A stretch of 64,000 nt of DNA from Xanthomonas sp. NCPPB 1128 (lineage in GTDB: Bacteria > Pseudomonadota > Gammaproteobacteria > Xanthomonadales > Xanthomonadaceae): contig NZ_LFME01000009.1 in NCBI RefSeq assembly GCF_001043115.1, positions 1 to 64,000 on the forward strand, in the 5' to 3' direction. This document shows, in pieces, positions 47,341 to 56,796 of this stretch. Within the stretch, counting starts at the first letter, position 1. Each line of letters opens with the position of its first letter. The translations under genes and the position numbers were made by a program. The notes beneath the pieces are model-generated. The model did no database searches. It saw only the letters and a list, made by a program, of their open reading frames with translations, and was not told the origin of the DNA.

Positions 47341-49250
47341 CAGAGCCTTCTGGCCTCGCGTGCGGGGAATGGAACGATGGTAGCGGAGCCGTCGTGATCC
47401 TCTTGCTGACGCAAGGGCGCGAACTCCGGCATGGTCATGCGCAACACCTTCTCGATGGTGTCACTGTCGTAGTCGGCCACCGCCGCGCGCAACTGCTGCA
47501 CGCCGCGCAACACGTCCTCGCGCGAGAAGCTGCGCACGCCGGCTTCCAGGATCTTCGGATGCGAGGTCGGCCGATAGTGCTCGTCCGAGTAGAACAAGGT
47601 CTCGTGCAGTTTCTCGCCCGGCCGCAGGCCGGTGTAGACAATGGCGATGTCGCGTCCGGGCTGCTTGCCCGCCAGGCGGATCATCTGTTCGGCCAGCAAG
47701 CGGATCGGCACCGGCTCGCCCATGTCCAGCGTATAGATGGCGCCATGCGACGCCGAGGCCGCGGCCTGCACGATCAGCTGGCTGGCTTCGGGAATGGTCA
47801 TGAAGTAGCGCGTCACCTGCGGATCGGTGACCGTCACCGGGCCGCCCTGGCGGATCTGCTCGCGGAACAGTGGCACCACGCTGCCGGCCGAATCCAGCAC
47901 ATTGCCGAAGCGCACCGTCACGAAGCGCGTGCTCACCGCCTGGTCGTCCAGCGACTGGCACACCATCTCGGCATAGCGCTTGGACGCGCCCAGCAGGTTG
48001 ACCGGATTGACTGCCTTGTCGGTGGAGATGAACACGAAGGTCGAAACCTTGGCCGCGACGCAGGCACGCGCCACATTCTCGGTGGCCAGCACGTTGTTGC
48101 GCACCGCCTCGCGGCACTGCCGTTCCAGCAGCGGCACCTGCTTGTAGGCGGCGGCATGGAACACCGCGTCCGGCTCGGCGACCTGCATCGCGTGGCGGAT
48201 CACCGCCGGATCGCCGCAATCACCCAGCACGCAGTCGATTTCCAGATCGGGAAAGGTGCGATGCAGGTCGGCGTGGATGGTGATCAGCGCCAGTTCGTTG
48301 ATCTCCAGCAGCACGATCTTGCGCGCGCCGTGACGCGCGCACTGCCGGCATAGTTCCGAGCCGATCGAACCGCCGGCGCCGGTGACCAGCACGGTGCGCC
48401 CAGACAGCCAGCCCTTGATCAGCTTCCAGTCCGGCGTCACCGGCTTGCGCCCGAGCAGGTCCTCGATCGCGACCTCCTTGAGTTCGCCAGGCAGGTAATG
48501 GCCCTCAAGCACGTCGACCAACCGCGGTACCGTGCGGAACGGCAGACCGGTGCTCTCGCAGATCGCCACCACACGCTGCATCCCGGCCGCGTCCAGCGAC
48601 GGGATTGCGATGACCAGCAACTTGGCCGCGGTTTCCTTGGCGATCGCGCCGGCTTCGTCGATGCGGCCCAGGATCGGCAGGCCCTGCAGCTTGGCGCCGT
48701 GCAGGTGGCCGGCGTCGTCGACGAAACCCACGGGCTGGTAGGCACCGGACCGCCGCAGGTCGCGCACCAGCGCCTCGGCCGCGCGGCCGGCGCCGACGAT
48801 CAGCACGCGCCGTGCGGTGTCGTCCGAATGCGCGATCTGATAATCCTTCCACGCGCGGTACAGCAGGCGCGGCGCGCCCAGCAGCGCCGACAATGCGAAC
48901 GGGTACACCATCAGCACCGACAGCGGAATGGCGTCGAAACGGCTGTAGGCCAGCCCCAGCACGATCGCCACCAGGCCATAGAAGCTGGCCTTGAAGATAT
49001 TGAGCAGGTCGGGAACGCTGGCGAAGCGCCACAGGCCGCGGTACAGGCCGACCTTCCAGAACACCAGCCCCTGCGCCACCAGCACGATGGCGGTGTTGAG
49101 ATTCCACAGCGGCAACGGATGCTCGCCGGGAAGCATGGTGTAGCGCGCGGCGTGCAGCAGTTGCCAGCAGATCCAGACGATGGCCAGATCGTGGACGACC
49201 ACGGAGGCCTTGGGAAACAACTCGGTGACTCGGTCGCGCGTGGAAAGCAT
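47340..49250 (-). CDS. CapD/WbpM-type membrane nucleoside-diphosphate-sugar 4,6-dehydratase
   Basis: The product is 636 residues. Four N-terminal membrane helices (to about residue 115) are followed by a first Rossmann domain (VLIVGAGRAAEALVRDL). A catalytic SDR domain carries TVLVTGAGGSIGSELCRQ. Its active site is FISTDKAVNPVNLLGASKRYAE, in which SxxK replaces the YxxxK of soluble relatives. It converts UDP-HexNAc to 4-keto-6-deoxy sugars for O-antigen or related glycans. One-base TGATG overlaps join it to the wecA-like gene upstream and galU downstream. Confidence 0.93.
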   Translation of the reverse strand: MLSTRDRVTELFPKASVVVHDLAIVWICWQLLHAARYTMLPGEHPLPLWNLNTAIVLVAQGLVFWKVGLYRGLWRFASVPDLLNIFKASFYGLVAIVLGLAYSRFDAIPLSVLMVYPFALSALLGAPRLLYRAWKDYQIAHSDDTARRVLIVGAGRAAEALVRDLRRSGAYQPVGFVDDAGHLHGAKLQGLPILGRIDEAGAIAKETAAKLLVIAIPSLDAAGMQRVVAICESTGLPFRTVPRLVDVLEGHYLPGELKEVAIEDLLGRKPVTPDWKLIKGWLSGRTVLVTGAGGSIGSELCRQCARHGARKIVLLEINELALITIHADLHRTFPDLEIDCVLGDCGDPAVIRHAMQVAEPDAVFHAAAYKQVPLLERQCREAVRNNVLATENVARACVAAKVSTFVFISTDKAVNPVNLLGASKRYAEMVCQSLDDQAVSTRFVTVRFGNVLDSAGSVVPLFREQIRQGGPVTVTDPQVTRYFMTIPEASQLIVQAAASASHGAIYTLDMGEPVPIRLLAEQMIRLAGKQPGRDIAIVYTGLRPGEKLHETLFYSDEHYRPTSHPKILEAGVRSFSREDVLRGVQQLRAAVADYDSDTIEKVLRMTMPEFAPLRQQEDHDGSATIVPFPAREARRL

Positions 49251-50239
49251 CAGTGATCCGTAAGAGTTCGGCGCATCCGGTTGCGCAAGGCCAGCCAAAG
49301 CACACCTGCCGAACAGAACCAGGCGATCGTCAGACCAGCCTGCAAACCCACATCCAGCGGTCTGCCCAGCCGCGCAATTGTAATCGCGACAATGCTGAAC
49401 AAACCGTAGGCGAGCGTGACGACAGTATGGCTACTGCCGGTGTGTACCCAACGCTGATAGAAATGTTGCGCGTGCGGTTGCCACCAGCGTTCGCCGGCGA
49501 GCATGCGCGAGGCGAGCGTGAAGCCCGCGTCGATGGCGAAGGCCGACAGCGGCAAGGCCGGCAGCCACGGCGCCTGTCCACCGGCAACGATGCACCAGGC
49601 GAACAGCGCGGCGATCAGGTAGCCGAGCGCGCCGCTGCCGACATCGCCGAGGAAAATGCGCGCCCGGGGGTAGTTGAACGGCAAAAATCCCGCGCAGGCC
49701 ACCAGCACGACCCAGCATGGCCAACGCAACGGAGCTGGCAGCAAGCTGGCGAATCCCAGGGCGGCGAGCATGGCCTGACTGCCGGCCAGACCATTGATGC
49801 CATCCATGAAATTCCAGATATTGATCAACGAAATCGTTGCCAACAACACCAGCGCCACCATCCATGGGGGTTGGTTCGCGTTGTAGACAAGTGCAGCCAG
49901 CAAGCTTGCGGCCACTGCATGCACCAGCAGTCGCAGTCCCGCCGACAGCGAGCGGTGGTCGTCCCACCAGCCGATGCCGGCGACCAGCAGCAGGCCGGCC
50001 GCAACGATGGCGATGCCTGCGCCATGCTGCGGCCATTGCAGCGCAGCCCAGGCGCAGGCCAGCAGGACCGCCACCACGATCGCCACGCCACCGCCGCGCG
50101 GCGTCGCCACGGTGTGACTGCGCCGCTCGCCGGGCGCGTCCATCAGCTTGCGCTTGAGCGCGTATTGGCGCGACAGCCAGGTGCCGACCGCGCTGAACAC
50201 CCCGAGCGCCAAGAGCAGCGCGGCTCCTGCGATGGGCAC
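49250..50239 (-). CDS. WecA/MraY-family polyprenyl-phosphate glycosyl-1-phosphate transferase (GT4)
   Basis: The product is 329 residues with about 10-11 membrane helices and the family's cytosolic motifs GWWDDHRSL (DD), WNFMDGINGLAG, FLGDVGSGALGY and HAQHFYQRW (HxxH-like). It loads the first sugar onto undecaprenyl phosphate for a surface glycan. GTG 50239 is chosen because it overlaps the lapB stop as TAGTG and gives the right N-terminus; there is no better start. The stop overlaps the next gene's start by one base. Confidence 0.9.
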   Translation of the reverse strand: MPIAGAALLLALGVFSAVGTWLSRQYALKRKLMDAPGERRSHTVATPRGGGVAIVVAVLLACAWAALQWPQHGAGIAIVAAGLLLVAGIGWWDDHRSLSAGLRLLVHAVAASLLAALVYNANQPPWMVALVLLATISLINIWNFMDGINGLAGSQAMLAALGFASLLPAPLRWPCWVVLVACAGFLPFNYPRARIFLGDVGSGALGYLIAALFAWCIVAGGQAPWLPALPLSAFAIDAGFTLASRMLAGERWWQPHAQHFYQRWVHTGSSHTVVTLAYGLFSIVAITIARLGRPLDVGLQAGLTIAWFCSAGVLWLALRNRMRRTLTDH

Positions 50240-51417
50240 TACACCACCGCGTAGTTGAGCAGCGGCTTGACCGTGCCCCACTCCTTGCAACTGGGGCATT
50301 GCCAGTGGTGGGTCCGCGCGCCGAAGCCGCAGCGGGTGCAGCGATAGCTGGGATTGCGCACCAACAACTGGTCGGTGATGTGCTTGAGGTCCTGCAGGGT
50401 CGCGGTGGAGTCCGCGCCCTCGGCCAGGGTCAGGTCGATCAGTGCCGACTCGCCGCGCACCGACGGCCGGTCCTTGAGCTGCCGGCCCAGATAGGAGCGC
50501 GCGGCGGAAATGCCTTCCTGCGACTCCATCAGCCGGGTCAGCGCCAGTACCGGGGCGATGCCGCGGTAATGCTCGGTCATCTCCGACAGGAACGCGCGCG
50601 CGCCGCTGAGATCGTTGCCGCGCCGGTAGCACTCCATCAATGCCGGCATGATCTCCGGCAGATAGTCCGGGTCGTGGCGCGCGGCACGCTCGAAGGCGCG
50701 GATGGCCGCCTCGTCGTTGCCGTCGTCGACGTCGATGCGCCCTTCCAGGATGCCGGCACGCACCGACTTGGCGTCGGCCTGGTAGGCGCGCGCGATCGCC
50801 GCCCGCGCCAGGTCGTTCTTGCCGGAGGCGCGATAGCGGTCGGCCAGCTCGCATTCGAACTGGGCGATCAGCTTGCCCATCGGCTCGCCGGTCACCTCTT
50901 CGTAGCGGGTGGCGTTGTCGATGGCCTTTTCCCAGTCGCGTTCGGCCTGGTAGATGCCGATCAGGTGCTTGAGCGCCTGCGGCGCACGCTGGTCGATCTG
51001 CGCCAGTTCGGTGAACACGGTTTCGGCGCGGTCCAGCAGCCCCGACTTCATGTAGTCCTCGCCCAGCGCCAGCAAGGCCTGCACGCGCTGCGCGTCGCTC
51101 AGGTCGCTGCGCTGGACCAGGCCCTGGTGCAGGCGGATGGCGCGGTCGACCTCACCGCGACGGCGGAACAGGTGGCCCAACGCGACCTGGGTCTCGAAGG
51201 TTTCCTTGTCCAGTTCGGCGATGTGCAGGAACAGCTCGATCGCCTTGTCCGGCTGCTCGTTGAGCAGATAGTTGAGGCCGCGGAAATAGGTGCTGGAGAG
51301 CCGGCTGACCTGGGTATCGCCATGGCGCTGGCCGCCACGGCGGCCGATCACCCAGCCACTCAGCGCCGCCAGCGGCAGGAACAGGAAGAACCAGAACCAC
51401 TCGGTCAGAAAGTCCAT
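50239..51417 (-). CDS. lapB: LPS assembly protein LapB (YciM)
   Basis: The product is 392 residues. One N-terminal helix (MDFLTEWFWFFLFLPLAALS), about nine TPR repeats and a C-terminal rubredoxin-like zinc knuckle (CTRCGF...CPSCKEWG) match LapB. It directs FtsH to LpxC and so limits LPS synthesis. lapA lies 6 bp upstream. The wecA-like gene starts within the lapB stop codon. Confidence 0.95.
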   Translation of the reverse strand: MDFLTEWFWFFLFLPLAALSGWVIGRRGGQRHGDTQVSRLSSTYFRGLNYLLNEQPDKAIELFLHIAELDKETFETQVALGHLFRRRGEVDRAIRLHQGLVQRSDLSDAQRVQALLALGEDYMKSGLLDRAETVFTELAQIDQRAPQALKHLIGIYQAERDWEKAIDNATRYEEVTGEPMGKLIAQFECELADRYRASGKNDLARAAIARAYQADAKSVRAGILEGRIDVDDGNDEAAIRAFERAARHDPDYLPEIMPALMECYRRGNDLSGARAFLSEMTEHYRGIAPVLALTRLMESQEGISAARSYLGRQLKDRPSVRGESALIDLTLAEGADSTATLQDLKHITDQLLVRNPSYRCTRCGFGARTHHWQCPSCKEWGTVKPLLNYAVV

Positions 51418-51423
51418 CGAAGA

Positions 51424-51723
51424 TCAGCGTCCGTCCAAGGGCTGGTGAGCATGGGGAGAGACCGGCGCGACGGCCGGCGCAACGGCGTTCGCGGCCTTGT
51501 TGGCGCGACGCAGCTTGGCATACAAAGGAATCACCAGGGCCGCCAGGACCAGCGAGGCGCCGATCAGCACGCCGGCGAACAGCGAGACGATGATGGCGAT
51601 GCCGGAGGTGGTGGCGATGCTGGAGAACACGAAGTTGATCTGGATCGGCTGCGAATTGAGCGACCCGATGACCAGGCCGGCCAACAGCAACACCAGCAGG
51701 ATCAGCAGTCGTGCAATCTTCAT
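51424..51723 (-). CDS. lapA: LapA-domain inner-membrane protein
   Basis: The product is 99 residues with two membrane helices (about 4-22 and 40-66, with NSQPIQINFVFSS between) and a short cytosolic tail, as in LapA (YciS). LapA partners LapB in the LPS-regulating complex. The start at 51723 has GGAGTT upstream. Its gene order next to lapB supports the call. Confidence 0.88.
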   Translation of the reverse strand: MKIARLLILLVLLLAGLVIGSLNSQPIQINFVFSSIATTSGIAIIVSLFAGVLIGASLVLAALVIPLYAKLRRANKAANAVAPAVAPVSPHAHQPLDGR

Positions 51724-51796
51724 GAGCAACTCCAGCGTCGGGAGACACTAGATTAGCCGAACAGGCGTGGATTCCGGCAAATGCCGGACGCCGGGC

Positions 51797-52102
51797 TCAG
51801 GGCGTGTCGGATTCGACCGGAACGACGCCGCTGACGCGCTCGCGCAGTTCCTTGCCGGGCTTGAAATGCGGCACGTGCTTGCCGGGAAGCGCGACGGACT
51901 CGCCGGTCTTGGGATTGCGTCCCAGGCGCGGCGGCCGGTAATGCAGGGAAAAGCTGCCGAAGCCGCGGATCTCGATGCGAGCGCCGCCGGACAGGGCGCC
52001 GCCCATCATTTCCAACAACGACTTCACCGCCAGATCGACGTCGTCCGACTTCAGATGCGCCTGCTTGCGCGCCAGGATTTCGATCAGTTCGGATTTGGTC
52101 AT
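51797..52102 (-). CDS. ihfB: Integration host factor beta subunit
   Basis: The product is a 101-residue DNA-bending protein of the HU/IHF family. [14 protein letters not shown], the beta-arm [20 protein letters not shown] and the [11 protein letters not shown] end match IhfB. It pairs with IhfA. It lies downstream of rpsA on the same strand, as in most gammaproteobacteria, with a perfect 14-bp hairpin between. Confidence 0.95.
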   Translation of the reverse strand: MTKSELIEILARKQAHLKSDDVDLAVKSLLEMMGGALSGGARIEIRGFGSFSLHYRPPRLGRNPKTGESVALPGKHVPHFKPGKELRERVSGVVPVESDTP

Positions 52103-52130
52103 TTACGGATGCGTGCAGTGGGGTCGCAAC

Positions 52131-52163
52131 CTGGCACGGCCCGGGAACACCGGGCCGTGCCAG
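52131..52163 (-). promoter_or_regulatory. Perfect 14-bp hairpin between rpsA and ihfB
   Basis: CTGGCACGGCCCGG-N5-CCGGGCCGTGCCAG has no T-run after it on the minus strand. It is therefore more likely an RNA-stabilising or processing element, or a partial terminator, than a full intrinsic terminator. Confidence 0.65.
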
Positions 52164-52182
52164 TAACGCTGCGTGTGGCGGA

Positions 52183-53862
52183 TTACTCGGACTTGTTGCC
52201 GTTCAGCTGTGCACGCAGCAGCGCGCCCAGCTGGGTGGTGCCGCCCGACGCGGACTGGTATTCCTCCAGCACTTCGCGCATTTCGGCATCGTCCTTGGCC
52301 TTGATCGACAGCTGCAGGGTGCGGCCCTTGCGGTCCATGCCCACGAACTTGGCTTCGATCTTGTCGCCGACCTTCAGGTGCTGGCTGGCGTCGTCGACGC
52401 GCTCGTTGGCGATGTCGCGTGCGGCGACGTAGCCTTCGATGCCGTCGGCCAGGTCGATGGTGGCGCCCTTGGCGTCCACTTCACGCACCACGCCCTCGAC
52501 CTTCGAGCCCTTCGGGTTGGCGGCCATGTACTGGCCGAACGGATCCTGCTCCAGCTGCTTGACGCCCAGGCTGATGCGCTCGCGCTCCGGATCCACCGCC
52601 AGCACCACGGCTTCCAGCGTGTCGCCCTTCTTGAAGTTGCGCACGATGTCTTCGCCGGTGGTGTTCCAGCTGATGTCGGACAGGTGCACCAGGCCGTCGA
52701 TGCCGCCGTCCAGGCCGATGAAGATGCCGAAGTCGGTGATCGACTTGATCTGGCCGGACACCTTGTCGTTCTTCTTGTGGGTGGCGGCGAAGGTCTCCCA
52801 CGGATTGGCGGCGACCTGCTTCATGCCCAGCGAGATGCGGCGACGCTCTTCGTCCACGTCCAGCACCATCACTTCGACTTCGTCGCCGACCTGCACGACC
52901 TTGGACGGGTTGACGTTCTTGTTGGTCCAGTCCATCTCGGACACGTGCACCAGGCCTTCCACGCCCGGCTCGATCTCGACGAACGCGCCGTAATCGGTGA
53001 CGTTGGAGACCTTGCCGAACACGCGGCTGTTGGCCGGGTAACGGCGGGCGATGTTGTCCCACGGATCCTCGCCCAGCTGCTTCAGGCCGAGGCTGACGCG
53101 GTTACGCTCGCGATCGAACTTCAGCACGCGCACGTCCAGCTCGTCGCCGACGTTGACCACTTCGGACGGATGACGCACGCGCTTCCAGGCCATGTCGGTG
53201 ATGTGCAGCAGGCCGTCGATGCCGCCCAGGTCCACGAACGCGCCGTAGTCGGTCAGGTTCTTGACCACGCCCTTCAGGATCGCGCCTTCCTGCAGCTTGT
53301 CCATCAGCTGCTCGCGCTCTTCCGAATGCTCGCTCTCGACCACCGCACGACGCGAGACCACCACGTTGTTGCGCTTGCGGTCCAGCTTGATCAGCTTGAA
53401 CTCCAGTTCCTTGCCTTCCAGGTAGGCCGGGTCGCGCACCGGGCGCACATCCACCAGCGAACCGGGCAGGAACGCGCGGACATCCTTGATGTCCACGGTG
53501 AAACCACCCTTGACCTTGCCGCTGATGCGGCCGGTGATGGTCTCGTTCTTTTCCAACGCTTCTTCCAGCTCGTCCCACACCATGGCGCGCTTGGCCTTCT
53601 CGCGCGACAGCACGGTCTCGCCGAAGCCGTTCTCGAGCGAGTCGAGCGCGACCTTGACCAGGTCGCCTTCGGCGACGTCGATCTCGCCAGCGTCGTTACG
53701 GAACTGCTCGATCGGCACGATGCCTTCGGACTTCAGGCCGGCGTTGATCACCACCACGTCGCCGCGGACTTCCACGACGGTACCGGTGACGATGGCGCCG
53801 GGCTTCAGCTTGGCCAGATTGGCTTGGCTGGCTTCGAACAGTTCGGCAAAAGATTCGGTCAT
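52183..53862 (-). CDS. rpsA: 30S ribosomal protein S1
   Basis: The product is 559 residues with six S1 (OB-fold) domains. The first two bind the ribosome and the last four bind mRNA (repeated GxVxxITDYGxFVEI/L pattern, such as [20 protein letters not shown]). It brings structured mRNAs to the 30S subunit. Order cmk-rpsA-ihfB is classic. The 230-bp leader between cmk and rpsA is long enough for the known S1 autoregulation, though I cannot show the structure. Confidence 0.97.
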   Translation of the reverse strand: MTESFAELFEASQANLAKLKPGAIVTGTVVEVRGDVVVINAGLKSEGIVPIEQFRNDAGEIDVAEGDLVKVALDSLENGFGETVLSREKAKRAMVWDELEEALEKNETITGRISGKVKGGFTVDIKDVRAFLPGSLVDVRPVRDPAYLEGKELEFKLIKLDRKRNNVVVSRRAVVESEHSEEREQLMDKLQEGAILKGVVKNLTDYGAFVDLGGIDGLLHITDMAWKRVRHPSEVVNVGDELDVRVLKFDRERNRVSLGLKQLGEDPWDNIARRYPANSRVFGKVSNVTDYGAFVEIEPGVEGLVHVSEMDWTNKNVNPSKVVQVGDEVEVMVLDVDEERRRISLGMKQVAANPWETFAATHKKNDKVSGQIKSITDFGIFIGLDGGIDGLVHLSDISWNTTGEDIVRNFKKGDTLEAVVLAVDPERERISLGVKQLEQDPFGQYMAANPKGSKVEGVVREVDAKGATIDLADGIEGYVAARDIANERVDDASQHLKVGDKIEAKFVGMDRKGRTLQLSIKAKDDAEMREVLEEYQSASGGTTQLGALLRAQLNGNKSE

Positions 53863-54092
53863 TTGAAATTACTCTAGTGGACACACGGACAGGGCGTTTT
53901 CTTCTGGAAAACAGCGACTGCCCACCTGTTAGTCGGCCCGAACAGCGGCCGGGTGTGGAATGGAAAAACCGCAGCACGAAATTGCGCAGCGGAGCCTTTG
54001 ACGCTATCGATGGAACACGGATGTTGCGGGTGTTGCGAGGAACCGGCGGCGTCCATGACGCCACCACTCTGCTGCCCTGCCCTGCGTGCCGC

Positions 54093-54764
54093 TCAGACCG
54101 GCAGCAACTGCAGGACGCGGCCCACCACCTGGTCGATGTCCATGCCGGTGGAATCGAGGAGGACGGCATCGTCTGCCGGCCTCAGCGGGGCCACCGCGCG
54201 TTGGGCATCGCGTGCGTCGCGGGCCATGATCTCGCGCAGCAGGTCGTCGAATATAACCGAAACCCCTTTTTCCTTCAACTGCTTATGCCGGCGCTGGGCG
54301 CGCTCTTCGGCGCTGGCGGTCAGGAACACCTTGTACGGGGCGTCCGGGAAAATCACGGTCCCCATGTCGCGGCCGTCGGCGACCAGCCCCGGCGGGGTGC
54401 GGAAGGCGCGCTGGCGCTGCTTCAGCGCCGCGCGCACCTCGGGGATGGCGGCGATCGCCGAGGCCACCGCGCCGGTGGTCTCCAGGCGCAGCTCGTCGGT
54501 GGCGTCGGCGCCGTTGATCCTCACGCGCAGGCCACCGCCGGCGACCTCATCGAACTCCACCCGGGTGTCGAAGGTGCAGCGCACCAGGGCGGCGGCATCG
54601 GAAATGTCCAGATTGGCCCAGCTGGCCGCGACCCCGACCGCCCGGTACAGCGCCCCCGAATCCAGGTAATGCCAGCCCAGGCGGGCGGCAACGATGCGGC
54701 TGACGGTGCCTTTGCCGGCCCCGGACGGGCCATCGATGGTCAGGACGGGAGCGGGCTCGTTCAT
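54093..54764 (-). CDS. cmk: Cytidylate kinase
   Basis: The product is 223 residues and phosphorylates CMP/dCMP with ATP. The P-loop [12 protein letters not shown] starts at residue 13, and [20 protein letters not shown] carries the substrate-binding Arg/Asp. The lid region [11 protein letters not shown] and [17 protein letters not shown] follow. The start at 54764 gives the normal N-terminus. rpsA follows on the same strand. Confidence 0.95.
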   Translation of the reverse strand: MNEPAPVLTIDGPSGAGKGTVSRIVAARLGWHYLDSGALYRAVGVAASWANLDISDAAALVRCTFDTRVEFDEVAGGGLRVRINGADATDELRLETTGAVASAIAAIPEVRAALKQRQRAFRTPPGLVADGRDMGTVIFPDAPYKVFLTASAEERAQRRHKQLKEKGVSVIFDDLLREIMARDARDAQRAVAPLRPADDAVLLDSTGMDIDQVVGRVLQLLPV

Positions 54765-54827
54765 GCGGTTCCTCGGACGGGGGGCGGCGCATTGTAGCGC
54801 CGACGCCGGCCGGGCTGGCGCAAGCAG

Positions 54828-54857
54828 TTGAAACCATGAAGAAAACCAGGCTACAAT
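54828..54857 (+). promoter_or_regulatory. Sigma-70-type promoter for rpmJ
   Basis: TTGAAA (54828-54833) and TACAAT (54852-54857) are separated by 18 bp, about 80 bp upstream of the rpmJ start. It lies in the gap divergent to cmk. Confidence 0.7.
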
Positions 54858-54936
54858 CGCCGGCTTACTGATCCCGCGCCATGGTTTCGGCCGTGCCGCC
54901 CTCCTTCGAATCCACAAGTTTACGCCGAGGTGTGCC

Positions 54937-55062
54937 ATGAAAGTCCTGTCCTCCCTGAAGTCGGCGAAGGCCCGTCACCGCGACTGCAAGGTGGTCCGCC
55001 GCCGCGGCAAGGTCTTCGTGATCTGCAAGTCCAACCCCCGTTTCAAGGCGCGTCAGCGCTGA
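54937..55062 (+). CDS. rpmJ: 50S ribosomal protein L36 (bL36), short-gene form
   Basis: The product is 41 residues: [20 protein letters not shown] begins it and RFKARQR ends it. It is the alternative bL36 type with a reduced set of zinc ligands (Cys 17, Cys 30) compared with the CxxC form. It is a structural protein of the large subunit. It stands alone between a sigma-70-like promoter and an intrinsic terminator, not in the ribosomal operon, as is usual for this paralogue. Confidence 0.93.
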   Translation: MKVLSSLKSAKARHRDCKVVRRRGKVFVICKSNPRFKARQR

Positions 55063-55119
55063 TCCGACCCGGCCTGCCCTGCCGCGCCGCGCGCAGCGGT
55101 GGCCGGTCGTCGACGAAAG

Positions 55120-55139
55120 CCGCCTTCGGGCGGTTTTTT
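55120..55139 (+). terminator. Intrinsic terminator of rpmJ
   Basis: A 5-bp GC stem CCGCC-TTCG-GGCGG with a stable tetraloop is followed by six T. It starts 58 bp after the rpmJ stop. Confidence 0.88.
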
Positions 55140-55189
55140 GTTGCCGAAGTTTGCTGTAATCGGCGTTCGTCCTCTGGGGAGTACACGTG

Positions 55190-55519
55190 ATGAAGCATCG
55201 TCTGTCCGTCCTGCCGCTGCTGGCCGTGTTGGGCCTGGCCGGCGGCGCCCACGCCGAGACCCTGCTGGTCGAGCGGGTCAAGGAAGAACCCGCGGCGGCG
55301 ATGCCGACCCGCGGCCTGAGCATGGCCCAGGTGCAGGCGCGCTACGGCGCCCCGCAACAGAAGCTGGAACCGCGCGGCGGCCAGAAGCGGCAGTGGCCGA
55401 CCATCAACCGCTGGGTCTACCCGGCCTTCACCGTCTACTTCGAGAAGCAGAAGGTAGTGGACGTGGTCGCCAACAAGGCCGACGCCAACGAGATCGGGCC
55501 GAAGCCGGCGATCCGCTGA
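55190..55519 (+). CDS. Small exported protein of unknown function
   Basis: The product is 109 residues. The signal peptide (MKHRLSVLPLLAVLGLAGG) is cleaved after AHA. The mature part has a GLSMAQVQARYGAP motif and WPTINRWVYPAFTVYFEKQK with VVDVVANK after it, a pattern like SmpA/BamE-type small folds (similarity only). The start at 55190 has GGGGAG upstream; an adjacent GTG at 55187 is less well placed. It precedes aguA but is separated by 95 bp. Confidence 0.75.
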   Translation: MKHRLSVLPLLAVLGLAGGAHAETLLVERVKEEPAAAMPTRGLSMAQVQARYGAPQQKLEPRGGQKRQWPTINRWVYPAFTVYFEKQKVVDVVANKADANEIGPKPAIR

Positions 55520-55614
55520 AGCGCGTTCTTCTTCGCAAGAGCCCGCACAGCCAATGCGCGGGAACGTACACAACAGCCAGGCTTCGGTCCGGCAGCACGT
55601 GAGTAGTGGTCGCA

Positions 55615-56652
55615 ATGACTGATCGCCTTCGCCTTCCCGCGGAATGGGAGCCCCAGTCCGCCATCCTGATCGCCTGGCCGCATGCCGGCACCGACTGGGC
55701 CGAGCGCCTGGCCGAGGTCGAGGAGACCTACATCGCGCTGGTCGCGGCGATCGTGCGCTTCCAGCGGGTGCTGATCTGCGTGGCCGACGCCGACCTGCAG
55801 ATCTACGCCGAGGCGCGGCTGCGCTCGGCGCGGGTGGACATGCAGCGGGTGCGCTTCGTCGAGGCCGAGTACGACGACACCTGGCTGCGCGATTCCGGCC
55901 CGATCACCCTGGCGCGCGCCGGCGGCGGTTTCCAGTTGCTGGATTTCCGCTTCACCGGCTGGGGCGGCAAGTTCCAGGCCAGCCGCGATGACCAGTTGGT
56001 CAGCGTGCTGGCCGCGCAGGGCCTGTTCGCCGACAGCGACGTGCGCCGCATCGATTTCGCCCTGGAAGGCGGCGCCATCGACTGCGACGGCGCCGGCACC
56101 CTGCTGACCACCTGGCAGTGCCTGCACGAGCGCCACCCGCAGCGCAGCCGCGACTCGCTCAGCCACGACCTGGCCGACTGGCTGGCGCAGCAGCGCGTGC
56201 TGTGGCTGGATTACGGCTACCTGGAAGGCGACGACACCGACGCGCACATCGACACCCTCGCCCGCTTCGCCAGCACCGACGCAATCGTTTACCAGGCCTG
56301 CGACGACGCCGGCGATTCGCACTACGCCGAGCTGCAGGCGATGGGCGCCGAACTGGCCGCCCTGCGCACCGCCGACGGCGCGCCCTATCGCCTGTTCCCG
56401 CTGCCGTGGGCGCAGCCGGTGATCGACCAGGGCCGGCGCCTGGCCGCGTCCTACGCCAACTTCCTGATCGTCAACGGCGCGGTGCTGATGCCGGCCTACG
56501 GCGACGCGGCCGATGCACAGGCGCAGGCGGTGATGGCGCAGGCCTTCCCGCAGCACGAGATCGTGCCGATTCCCTGCCGCGCGCTGATCTGGCAGAACGG
56601 CAGCCTGCACTGCATCACCATGCAACTGCCGGCCGGACTGCTGGCGGACTGA
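55615..56652 (+). CDS. aguA: Agmatine deiminase
   Basis: The product is 345 residues and hydrolyses agmatine to N-carbamoylputrescine. It has the pentein fold with EWEPQSAILIAWPH at the start, DDTWLRDSGP, LEGGAIDCDG, DDTDAHIDTLARF and the catalytic Cys 333 in GSLHCITMQLP. aguB follows at 144 bp on the same strand, giving the two-step agmatine-to-putrescine route. ATG 55615 gives the expected N-terminus. Confidence 0.95.
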   Translation: MTDRLRLPAEWEPQSAILIAWPHAGTDWAERLAEVEETYIALVAAIVRFQRVLICVADADLQIYAEARLRSARVDMQRVRFVEAEYDDTWLRDSGPITLARAGGGFQLLDFRFTGWGGKFQASRDDQLVSVLAAQGLFADSDVRRIDFALEGGAIDCDGAGTLLTTWQCLHERHPQRSRDSLSHDLADWLAQQRVLWLDYGYLEGDDTDAHIDTLARFASTDAIVYQACDDAGDSHYAELQAMGAELAALRTADGAPYRLFPLPWAQPVIDQGRRLAASYANFLIVNGAVLMPAYGDAADAQAQAVMAQAFPQHEIVPIPCRALIWQNGSLHCITMQLPAGLLAD

Positions 56653-56796
56653 ACCGCCTGCGCCTGCGCCGCACGCCAGCACAGCGCCGACCACACCCGC
56701 GCCGCCGCCACGCGCGGCGCGGGATTCATCTCCCCGGAACCTGCCGCGCGGCCATCCGCGCTACCATGCCGGTTTACCGCGAACCTTGATTCCGCA

